Source: an uncultured Lachnospiraceae bacterium
Lineage (GTDB): Bacteria > Bacillota > Clostridia > Lachnospirales > Lachnospiraceae
Assembly: GCA_902765725.1 (NCBI GenBank)
Contig: CACXAT010000022.1
Coordinates: 1 to 41,590, forward strand
DNA length: 41,590 bases
Direction: 5' to 3'
The position numbers and the translations under genes were made by a program. Below the pieces are notes generated by a model. It ran no database searches. It worked only from the letters and a program-made list of their open reading frames with translations, and was not told where the DNA came from. Positions 34,377 through 41,350 of the stretch are shown piece after piece. Numbering within the stretch: the first letter of the stretch is position 1; each line of letters opens with the position of its first letter.

Positions 34377-35969
34377 TCAGAAATTAGCATAGATCGGGTC
34401 AACCGGAACATAGCCGGCGCCGTAGGCTCCAAACAGCAGGATCAGGGTGACCATCAGTCCGGTGATCAGGGCACGTACGATGACAGGCTTCGCGTACAGA
34501 CTTCCGCGCACATTGCATCCTCTCTCCTTCAGCAGGCTGATCACAAACACAAACAGCACTGTCAGGGCGACGATCACATAGTCCTGCAGGTCCATGCCCA
34601 GCTTCAGCCAGGTCCCGTCCGCAAAGGACTGCAGGGACGCCTGACGGATCATGCGGGCAAACATCAGAAGGCCGTACTTCAGGCTGAGCGCCCGGAAGAA
34701 CATCTCACCGATCGTTACCAGCAGGGCTGTTCGCAGCATCTGGAACAGCCTGTAGAGGAAGTTCTTCCTGTCTATATTGTGCTTCTCACAGAAGGCGATC
34801 ACAGGCGGCGCGAGGAAGCTGCCGGTCACGATCAGGGCAAAATGATACATGCCGAAGAAGATGTAGCTCCATCCCGCACCGTGCCACAGGCCATTGAACA
34901 GCCAGACCGCAAACAGTGCGATCGAGCTGGTGACCAGCGGTCCGTAGTGATTGCCGAACCGGGCGCGGCACTTCTTGGTCAGATTCTTCAGCGGCTGGGA
35001 CATGGACAGCGGGTAGAACAGGTAGTTCCTGAGCCATGCGCCCAGAGAGATGTGCCATCTGGACCAGAACTCGGAGATCGTCTTCGAGAAGAAGGGCTGG
35101 TTGAAATTCTCCGGCAGAACAAATCCGAAGCACTCTCCCGTACCGATCACGATATCGATCGTTCCGGAGAACTCCATGTATTCCTGACAGGTGAACAGCA
35201 CCGCGGCCAGGAAGACCATGCCTCCGTCATACTTGGCAAAATCCGTATAGAGAAGCTCTACCGCGGAATTGACGCGGTCCGCCACGATCATCTTCTTCAT
35301 GACGCCGTACAGAATGCGCCACAGACCCTTCTGGAAGTTTTCTCCCTGGATCCGGTCCACATTCCAGATCTTCTGAGCCAGGGTCCCGTATCGCGCGATC
35401 GGGCCCTCCATGAGAAGCGGGAAGAAGGACAGCCACATGGTCAGGCGGAAGAAATTCCGGTCCGCCTCAAGCTTCTCCTGCTGCACGTCAAAGATATAGG
35501 ACATGGCCTGCAGCGTATAGAAGGAGATGCCGATCGGGACAGCAAAAGAAGGCACCTTCATCTGGACATGGATTCCCAGGTGCCTGAACAGACCATTCAG
35601 GTTGTCCACAAAGAACGGGGTATACTTCAAAGACAGCAGGATGCCGAAGCAGATCACCCCTGCGAGGATGACCCATCTTCTCATCCGCCCTGCGCACTGT
35701 GCCTTGATGGCCTTCCTCTCACTGCGCTCCGCTGCCTTGACGGCCGCGTCCCTCTCCTCGAGAAGGTTCCGCAGCCTCAGTCCGATCAGCCAGACACACA
35801 GGCAGACGGCGACGTGCCAGAGCAGAAGCGGCCCGCTCAGATACCAGAAGAAGCCATAGCTTGCGGCCAGCAGAAAATATCTGCGCACGCTCCTGGGCAG
35901 GATCTGATATCCGAGGAAAACTACCGGCAGAAATACCAGCAGATACTCTATAGAACAGTAACTTATCAT
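34377..35969 (-). CDS. MBOAT-family membrane acyltransferase, DltB-like
   Basis: The 530-residue protein has about 11-12 membrane helices. The MBOAT active-site His363 is in NGLWHGAGW, and EFWSRWHISL with His306 is the second conserved motif. In DltB the funnel formed by these helices lets a carrier-bound acyl group reach the outer face. A basic cytoplasmic loop (about 66-100) is unusually charged. The ATG is six bases after the carrier-protein stop, with GGAGACG inside the carrier gene. It would move the group loaded on the carrier protein across or onto the membrane face. Confidence 0.92.
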   Translation of the reverse strand: MISYCSIEYLLVFLPVVFLGYQILPRSVRRYFLLAASYGFFWYLSGPLLLWHVAVCLCVWLIGLRLRNLLEERDAAVKAAERSERKAIKAQCAGRMRRWVILAGVICFGILLSLKYTPFFVDNLNGLFRHLGIHVQMKVPSFAVPIGISFYTLQAMSYIFDVQQEKLEADRNFFRLTMWLSFFPLLMEGPIARYGTLAQKIWNVDRIQGENFQKGLWRILYGVMKKMIVADRVNSAVELLYTDFAKYDGGMVFLAAVLFTCQEYMEFSGTIDIVIGTGECFGFVLPENFNQPFFSKTISEFWSRWHISLGAWLRNYLFYPLSMSQPLKNLTKKCRARFGNHYGPLVTSSIALFAVWLFNGLWHGAGWSYIFFGMYHFALIVTGSFLAPPVIAFCEKHNIDRKNFLYRLFQMLRTALLVTIGEMFFRALSLKYGLLMFARMIRQASLQSFADGTWLKLGMDLQDYVIVALTVLFVFVISLLKERGCNVRGSLYAKPVIVRALITGLMVTLILLFGAYGAGYVPVDPIYANF

Positions 35970-35975
35970 TTCCGT

Positions 35976-36206
35976 TTATCGTCTCCGCATCTCACGTGTG
36001 ATCAGATCCCACATAGCCTGGGCGGAATTGAAGTTCTCCGGAACGATCTCGACCGCCGGGATGGTGATGTCAAACTCATCCTCAAGCTCAGAGATCAGAG
36101 CCAGTACCGTAAGAGAATTCAGAAGATGATCATCGATCAGGGCAGTTTCCTTGTGATAGTCATATTCCGGCTGCATTTCCTCAAGAATCTCATAAAGACG
36201 TTCCAT
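35976..36206 (-). CDS. Acyl/peptidyl carrier protein, DltC-like
   Basis: The 76-residue protein is a four-helix carrier. The phosphopantetheine site is Ser31 in LLNSLTVLALI; most carriers have Asp before this Ser (DSL), so Asn30 is a change. ELEDEFDI and the later PENFNSAQAMW resemble DltC, which has a PENF-like stretch at the same place. It would hold the amino acid activated by the adenylating enzyme. It starts 34 bases after the decarboxylase stop, with a GGAG-containing leader. Confidence 0.88.
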   Translation of the reverse strand: MERLYEILEEMQPEYDYHKETALIDDHLLNSLTVLALISELEDEFDITIPAVEIVPENFNSAQAMWDLITREMRRR

Positions 36207-36240
36207 AATTCGTTTTCTCCCTTATATGTTGATTGTATTG

Positions 36241-37446
36241 TTAACTCTGCATTCCCGAATTCAGTCCCCAGACAGGCTGAGCGTGTCTGAGAAGCCGGAT
36301 CTCTCCGTTTTTCTTCACCCATGCCACCGCAGGAAGATCCCGGCTCAGAAACAGCGATATGCCTTCTGTCATGCAGTAGGCTCCGGTATTCTTAAATATG
36401 ATCACGTCACCGACCTTCAGATCGTGGACCGGCAGCTTCTTGACCAGCAGGTCATTGAAGGTGCACAGCGATCCGCACAGGTTCCAGGCTTCGTCCTCCG
36501 CTGCCCCTTCTCTGGGCGGCCAGATCTCACAGACCGGATGCTTCATGGCCATGAACTGACCGTAGTAGGTAAGGTGGTGGATCCCGCTGTCAAGGATCGC
36601 GTAGTTCTCCCCGTGATTGCACTTGACATCCGCGACACGGGAGAGAAATGAACCGCAGGATGCGGCGATGCCTCTGCCCAGCTCCACCGTGACCGGAAGG
36701 CGGTTCCTCATCCCTGCCAGAAGAGTGCTGAACTCTTCCAGGTAAGCACTCTCGTCAAACTCCTCGCCCTCAAAATACATCGCCGGGAAACCGGGACCGT
36801 ACTCGAGTTCTGGAACCTCTGTCCCTGTCTCTTCACGGATCCGGTCGATGAAGTCATCCAGCATGGCAAGCTCTCTGCGATGCTTCTTCAGGGAAGTCTT
36901 CTGGGTGCCTGAGAAGTAGTGGATGCCGGCAAATACGACCGCCCCTTCTCTCCTGTCTTTCAACTCGCCGCAGCGCCGGATCAGTTCTATGACCTCCTCC
37001 GCCTCCATCCCGAACTGACTTCCGTTCGTAAGGCGGGGCATCACCCGGATCTTCTGTCCGTATTCAGCAGCCAGCGATACGAGAAGCTCAAACTGATTCA
37101 CAGACTCGGCGGTAAGGATCCCGCTGCACAGTCCGTGCTCAAATGCATACCGCATGGAAGCTTCGTCCTTGTGGACGCCGGAGAGCACATATTTCTGTGC
37201 GTCAAGGCCCTGCTGCTCACAGATGTACATCTCTCCCGGGGAGCAGATCTCAAACCGGTCCGCCAGGTCCTGGATAAATCTTCCGATAAACGGGTTGGCC
37301 TTCACTGCAAAGCACAGCCCCGTGCCATCGGGAAGGGCGTTTCTCAGAAGGCTGATCCTCTCTGACAGCACGCTCTCCTCAAACACGTACACCGGACAGC
37401 CGCAGCGCTCCAAAAGATTCTGTATCAATGTCTGGTCCATTTTCAT
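36241..37446 (-). CDS. PLP-dependent decarboxylase, diaminopimelate-decarboxylase fold
   Basis: The 401-residue fold-type III PLP enzyme has PLP Lys49 in AVKAN, the His176 region HYFSGTQ, a phosphate-binding glycine stretch, ELGRG at 255-259 (usually EPGR), Cys328 in GSLCTFND (diaminopimelate decarboxylase has CESGD) and GAYCMTEG at 355-362. The catalytic Cys is kept but the Glu after it is Thr, so diaminopimelate is unlikely to be the substrate. The C-terminal SLFLSRDLP is typical of relatives encoded beside adenylating enzymes and carriers. BtrK, a homologue, decarboxylates glutamyl bound to a carrier protein. Its ATG overlaps the ligase stop as ATGA, so the two are tightly coupled. Confidence 0.88.
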   Translation of the reverse strand: MKMDQTLIQNLLERCGCPVYVFEESVLSERISLLRNALPDGTGLCFAVKANPFIGRFIQDLADRFEICSPGEMYICEQQGLDAQKYVLSGVHKDEASMRYAFEHGLCSGILTAESVNQFELLVSLAAEYGQKIRVMPRLTNGSQFGMEAEEVIELIRRCGELKDRREGAVVFAGIHYFSGTQKTSLKKHRRELAMLDDFIDRIREETGTEVPELEYGPGFPAMYFEGEEFDESAYLEEFSTLLAGMRNRLPVTVELGRGIAASCGSFLSRVADVKCNHGENYAILDSGIHHLTYYGQFMAMKHPVCEIWPPREGAAEDEAWNLCGSLCTFNDLLVKKLPVHDLKVGDVIIFKNTGAYCMTEGISLFLSRDLPAVAWVKKNGEIRLLRHAQPVWGLNSGMQS

Positions 37447-38957
37447 CCTCTCTTCGAAAGGCTCTCCAGGAGGGTCTTTCGGTCTATCTTGCCCCGGCCC
37501 GTCACAGGCATGGACTCTACCTGGTGCAGGTATCCCGGAACCATGAATACGGGAAGAGTTTCCTTCAGCATCCTGGCAAGCTCACTGCGCTCGATGGTGC
37601 CGCAGTAGAATCCGTGAAGCCTGCTCTTCTTCTCGTCAAAGATGCAGCAGCTTCTCTCAACGCCGGCGATCCGGTTCATGGCCAGCTCCACTTCCGCAAG
37701 CTCAATGCGGTGACCCATATACTTGACCTGGTCATCCGCCCTGCCCAGGAACATCAGCTCGCCTTTCTCATTGTACTTCCCGAGATCTCCTGTGCAGTAG
37801 ATCACCGAGGAGTACTCCGGCGTGCGGGGATCATCCCTGAACCGCTCGCGGGTCTGTTCCTTCATATTCCAGTAGCCCAGGCCGACGGCAGTACCCCTGA
37901 CGCAGATCTCGCCGGTCTTGCCGCTGCTCAGGACCTCCTGGTCATTTTCATCGAGAAGGAAGGTCTCTTCGTTGGCGAAGGACTCCCCGATCGGGATCCC
38001 CTCCGAATAATCTCTCTGCCTGTCGATCCTGTGCCAGGTGCAGTTGCAGGTGATCTCGGTGGGTCCGTACAGGTTGATGAACTCTGCCTGGGGAAGGTGT
38101 TCCATCCAGTTCTTAAGGCGCTTGAGGGGCATGACTTCTCCGCTGAACATGACCAGCCGTACCTTCTCCGGCACTCTATATTCCAGACCGTGGAAGGCAC
38201 TGATCAGACACAGAGCAGAGACAGCCCAGATCATCACCGTCGTATTCTGTTCGCACAGGAAGTCCAGCAGCGGCGCAGGCGTCGTGAAGAGCGGACGGGG
38301 AACCAGTACCAGCCTGGCTCCTGTGCGCATGGCGCTGTAGATATCCTTGACAGAGACGTCAAAGTCCAGGGGCGCCTGGTTGGCGATCACATCCTCTTCC
38401 CGGATGCCGAACTCCTTCGTGAATACACCGATAAAATCGATCACCGAGCGGTGGCAGATCAGTACCCCCTTTGGCACGCCGGTGGAACCGGAGGTGAAGT
38501 TCACATAGAGCGGATCCGTGTCCAGATGACGCTTTCTGACCGCGCCAAGTCCCTCCAGATCGCAGGCGCTCTCCTGCAGGGCGCGGATCTCACAAACCCT
38601 GCACCCGTCAAACAGTTCCCGGGCCTGTTCCAGATGACTGCTGTCCGTGATGACAACGGAAGCATGCAGACTCTCGCAGATCTGTCTCTGTCTCTGAGAC
38701 GGAAGCTGGGGATCGATCAGCGTATAGAAGGCCCCTGCGAAGACCGCTCCGAAGAAGGCAGTCAGTGTATCCGAAGTCTTCTCCATGAATACGATCACCG
38801 GTCTGCGCCTGAGGTTATACGCCAGAAGTCCGCTTCCGACGCGCCGGCACAGATCCAGCAGCTTCGAGCGGGAATATTCCGTATCCCCGTCCGTCACGGC
38901 GATCCTGTCAGGGTTCTCGCCTGCTATATGTTCAAGGTATTCCAGTACGTTCGTCAT
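37443..38957 (-). CDS. Amino acid-adenylating enzyme, DltA-like
   Basis: The 504-residue protein is the length of DltA. It activates an amino acid as an adenylate and loads it on a carrier. Core motifs: A3 NFTSGSTGVPKG (153-164), A4 LDFDVSVKD with Asp200 (amine-binding), A5 LYGPTEIT (296-303), A7 YCTGDLGKY, A8 FLGRADDQVKYMGHRIE and A10 Lys490 in GRGKIDRK. In DltA the strand before A5 reads FCGE, where the Cys shapes the D-alanine pocket; here it is FSGE (Ser272). The substrate is therefore probably not D-alanine. ATG 38957 is chosen for AAGGA seven bases upstream; ATG 39011 has no ribosome site. Confidence 0.9.
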   Translation of the reverse strand: MTNVLEYLEHIAGENPDRIAVTDGDTEYSRSKLLDLCRRVGSGLLAYNLRRRPVIVFMEKTSDTLTAFFGAVFAGAFYTLIDPQLPSQRQRQICESLHASVVITDSSHLEQARELFDGCRVCEIRALQESACDLEGLGAVRKRHLDTDPLYVNFTSGSTGVPKGVLICHRSVIDFIGVFTKEFGIREEDVIANQAPLDFDVSVKDIYSAMRTGARLVLVPRPLFTTPAPLLDFLCEQNTTVMIWAVSALCLISAFHGLEYRVPEKVRLVMFSGEVMPLKRLKNWMEHLPQAEFINLYGPTEITCNCTWHRIDRQRDYSEGIPIGESFANEETFLLDENDQEVLSSGKTGEICVRGTAVGLGYWNMKEQTRERFRDDPRTPEYSSVIYCTGDLGKYNEKGELMFLGRADDQVKYMGHRIELAEVELAMNRIAGVERSCCIFDEKKSRLHGFYCGTIERSELARMLKETLPVFMVPGYLHQVESMPVTGRGKIDRKTLLESLSKRG

Positions 38958-38987
38958 GTCACAATCCTTACACTCATACTCTCGTCT

Positions 38988-39008
38988 GTTCAGCTTCGCA
39001 GACTGAAC
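38988..39008. repeat. Inverted repeat in the leader of the dlt-like operon
   Basis: GTTCAG and CTGAAC are perfect inverted arms around CTTCGCAGA. GTCTG/CAGAC forms an overlapping alternative pairing, so the leader RNA could adopt two hairpins. It could also be an operator just downstream of the transcription start. Confidence 0.5.
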
Positions 39009-39013
39009 CATAT

Positions 39014-39022
39014 ACTATAGCA
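39014..39022 (-). promoter_or_regulatory. Extended -10 promoter of the dlt-like operon
   Basis: On the minus strand TGCTATAGT is an extended -10 element; TTGCAA lies 15 bases upstream. It is about 60 bases before ATG 38957. Confidence 0.6.
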
Positions 39023-39078
39023 CTTTTGTCTATTTTGCAAATATCAAATTTACAGAAAGGAGCGTTCTGTCTGACAAC

Positions 39079-39363
39079 TCATTTCAGCAGGTCTGAGAAG
39101 AACATCTCATAATAATCATCTTCTCCAGACAGAAGAGGAGAATTCTCTCCGCCCCCGTTGGTGCTTCTTCTCATCGCCGCATAGGCCTCCTCGCCTGCCT
39201 GCAGAAGATCCATCTCATAGATCCCGTATCCCAGGTCGCGGCACACAGCGCAGAAGGCGCTCAGCGGATTCTCTTCCTCCCTGGAACGAAGCAGCCTCTC
39301 GCGGATCATCGGATCTTTCAGGGCTTTTCTCTTCAGCTCATCCAGCATCTCGCCAATATTCAC
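39079..39363 (-). CDS. Conserved hypothetical protein (94 aa)
   Basis: GTG 39363 is preferred because GAGGAGG lies five bases before it; an in-frame ATG at 39405 has a ribosome site that is too close. The protein is helical at its N-terminus (LDELKRKALKDPMIRERLL), then FCAVCRDLGYGIYEMDLL, then a Gly-rich RRSTNGGGENSPLL and an acidic end. The LGYxIYEMDL part faintly resembles Nif11-type leader peptides, but there is no Gly-Gly cleavage site followed by a core. I do not assign a function. It follows cobO by about 50 bases and is co-directional. Confidence 0.65.
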   Translation of the reverse strand: MNIGEMLDELKRKALKDPMIRERLLRSREEENPLSAFCAVCRDLGYGIYEMDLLQAGEEAYAAMRRSTNGGGENSPLLSGEDDYYEMFFSDLLK

Positions 39364-39411
39364 AGGATCCTCCTCTCTCCCGCCGTCCTTGCGGCAGGCA
39401 GTCATCTTCCC

Positions 39412-39957
39412 TCAGCGCTCGATTCCGTCCCTGGCCCCCTGCTGCCTGTCAAAGGGATGCTTCCTCTTGCATATCTCAGAATGATAGTCACACAGCGCCA
39501 GCAGACGCTCTCCCGGATCACGTCCGGTCAGGATCACTTCCAGATCATCCGGCTTCTGCTCAAGAAATGAAACCAGCCTGTCTTCCTCCAGAAAGCCGGC
39601 TCTCACCGCATAGAGCGCTTCATCCAGAAACAGCACGTCCCAGTGCTCCGTACATGCCCTGCGGATGGTATCCTCCAGAAAACGGGTGTTGAAGGCGCGC
39701 TCCGCAGCCTTCTCCTTCTCGCTCATCTGAAAGCTGAAGGCCACCTGATCTCTTCCCCGGACAAATGTGATCCCCGGGATCTGCTCCATGACCTTTCTCT
39801 CAGAGGAGGATCCGTCTTTCATAAACTGGCAGATCAGCACCCTGTAGCCGGCTCCCGCCGCGCGAACGCACAGCCCCATGCCGGCTGTTGTCTTTCCTTT
39901 TCCGTCTCCGCTGTAGATATGCACCAGACCGGTGCCTTTCCTGATCCCGGTGTTCAT
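39412..39957 (-). CDS. cobO: ATP:corrinoid adenosyltransferase, CobO/BtuR type
   Basis: The 181-residue enzyme transfers the adenosyl group of ATP to cob(I)alamin to make coenzyme B12. The P-loop SGDGKGKTTA lies at about 13-22, FMKDG near 45, and the Walker B-like DVLFLDEALYAV near 112-123. The length is close to the family norm. ATG 39957 is used, with GAGGAAAG upstream; an earlier TTG at 39981 is less likely. No cobalamin riboswitch or other corrin gene is in the window. Confidence 0.93.
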   Translation of the reverse strand: MNTGIRKGTGLVHIYSGDGKGKTTAGMGLCVRAAGAGYRVLICQFMKDGSSSERKVMEQIPGITFVRGRDQVAFSFQMSEKEKAAERAFNTRFLEDTIRRACTEHWDVLFLDEALYAVRAGFLEEDRLVSFLEQKPDDLEVILTGRDPGERLLALCDYHSEICKRKHPFDRQQGARDGIER

Positions 39958-39973
39958 ATGCGATCCGCTTTCC

Positions 39974-40351
39974 TCATACAAGCTTTCTGGTACAGTTCCG
40001 GTAGATCTCAGGAACCTCTGTATCCAGATCCGGCAGCCTCTCCTTCAGAGCCGCCAGCAGTCTTGGCGCGTGTTTTTCACTTCCCGGTATGATCCGGATG
40101 ACCTCATTGTCTCCATACCGCACCACGACACCGCCTGTGACGATGGTGCCTGCGCAGCTGCAGCCGCCCTTCACCCGGAAATCATGGGGATAGGCAGAGG
40201 TGATCGCGTCCAGGGGAAGGTACGCGGTCGTATTGAACCCGCCCGGCATATAGAAGGCAAGACTGCCGACTCTCCAGCGGTCGAACCGGTCCGCCTCTCT
40301 GTAGTCCTCCTCAACACCGGGGATCTCTACAGTTAGAGGTTGTAATCTCAC
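39974..40351 (-). CDS. Conserved hypothetical protein (125 aa)
   Basis: The start is GTG 40351, with GAGGG just upstream. The protein is mostly beta-strand, with GSLAFYMPGGFNTTAYLPLDAI, then HDFRVKGGCSCAG and GGVVVRYGDNEVIRIIPGS, ending in a helix. The layout suggests a PH-like or small beta-sandwich domain. I recognise no named family. It lies 16 bases before cobO and 59 after metA, all on the same strand, so it probably shares a transcript with both. Confidence 0.7.
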   Translation of the reverse strand: MRLQPLTVEIPGVEEDYREADRFDRWRVGSLAFYMPGGFNTTAYLPLDAITSAYPHDFRVKGGCSCAGTIVTGGVVVRYGDNEVIRIIPGSEKHAPRLLAALKERLPDLDTEVPEIYRNCTRKLV

Positions 40352-40410
40352 AGTCCCTCACGCTCCTTTCCCATCCGCGCTGACCCAGGGCACCTCCTCC
40401 GATTCCTCAC

Positions 40411-41349
40411 TCAGTGAAGATTCTCATAGGTGTAGACACGGGTCCCCAGAGAATAGGGCGTCAGCTGGTAGACATAGTAGTTGATCCAGTTGGCATAGAG
40501 GGTATTGGCATGCGCCCTCCACAGAAGTCTTGGCTTGTTGTCCGGGTCATCCTCCGGGAAATAATTCTTCGGAAGCTGGATCCCGATCCCCTTGTCCACG
40601 TCTCTGCGGTACTCTGCCCCGAGCGTTCTGCGGTCATATTCCGGATGCCCCATCACAAAGATGCGGCGCCCGTTTCTGGACATCGCCAGGAATACGCCGG
40701 CCTCTCTTGATTCCGCCAGGATGATAATATCCTCGCACCGGACCATGTCCTCCTTGGAGACCTCGGTCCAGCGGCTGTGGGGAGCATAGAAATAATCGTC
40801 GAACCCTCTGACCAGCGGGATCTTCCGGTTCATCACCTTGTGGCGGTACAGCCCGAAGAGCTTATAGCCCAGCTCCTTCTTGCGGATCCCGTAATGATAA
40901 TACATGGCAGCCTGCGCGCCCCAGCACAGATGCAGCGTGGTCGTGACATGGTCGTTGGTCCACTCGAAGATCTCCTTGAGCTCATCCCAGTAATCCACCT
41001 GCTCGTACTCCATCTGCTCCACCGGAGCGCCGGTGATGATCATTCCGTCATAGTCATTGGCACGGATCTCATCAAAGGACTGATAGAACTTATTCAGATG
41101 ATTGACTGTCGTGTTCTTCGCCTCATGGCTGCTGGCCGCGATAAATGTGATATTCAGCTGCAGCGGCGTATTCGAGAGGGACCGCAGAAGCTGCAGCTCT
41201 GTGTCCTCCTTCAGCGGCATCAGGTTCAGGATCACAATCTCCAGAGGACGGATGTCCTGCAGGTCGGCCTGTCCTTCATCCATGACAAATATATTCTCCT
41301 GGTCGAGAATCTCCCTCGCGGGCAGATCAGATTGAATTCGAATCGGCAT
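40411..41349 (-). CDS. metA: Homoserine O-acetyltransferase, MetA type
   Basis: The 312-residue enzyme acylates homoserine, the first step of methionine synthesis. Cys142 (HLCWGAQA) is the nucleophile, His235 and Glu237 (GHPEYD) complete the triad. Residue 111 is Glu (GAPVE); in this family Glu111 marks use of acetyl-CoA while Gly111 marks succinyl-CoA, so O-acetylhomoserine is the predicted product despite the MetA fold. The ATG lies one base after the ligA stop (TGAGATG), so expression is coupled to ligA. Confidence 0.94.
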   Translation of the reverse strand: MPIRIQSDLPAREILDQENIFVMDEGQADLQDIRPLEIVILNLMPLKEDTELQLLRSLSNTPLQLNITFIAASSHEAKNTTVNHLNKFYQSFDEIRANDYDGMIITGAPVEQMEYEQVDYWDELKEIFEWTNDHVTTTLHLCWGAQAAMYYHYGIRKKELGYKLFGLYRHKVMNRKIPLVRGFDDYFYAPHSRWTEVSKEDMVRCEDIIILAESREAGVFLAMSRNGRRIFVMGHPEYDRRTLGAEYRRDVDKGIGIQLPKNYFPEDDPDNKPRLLWRAHANTLYANWINYYVYQLTPYSLGTRVYTYENLH

Positions 41350-41350
41350 C

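Noticed and set aside
34047..36290. A 747-codon open frame on the plus strand opposite the MBOAT, SGNH and carrier genes
   Set aside because: It is antisense to three genes with clear family motifs, has no ribosome site, and its product is His/Gln/Asp-rich in the way typical of reversed codons.
37428..39020. A 530-codon plus-strand frame opposite the adenylating enzyme
   Set aside because: It mirrors the real gene and lacks initiation signals and domain content.
33408..39022. Classical D-alanylation (dltABCD) operon
   Set aside because: There is an extra decarboxylase gene, the gene order differs, the D-alanine pocket Cys is Ser, and the SGNH protein is short. A plain dlt label would hide these differences.
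39079..39363. Nif11-type peptide precursor
   Set aside because: The middle of the protein faintly resembles a Nif11 leader, but there is no Gly-Gly cleavage site with a Cys/Ser/Thr-rich core and no modification enzyme nearby.
40352..40410. Riboswitch before the cobO group
   Set aside because: Only 59 bases separate it from metA, too short for a cobalamin riboswitch, and no B12-box-like sequence is seen.
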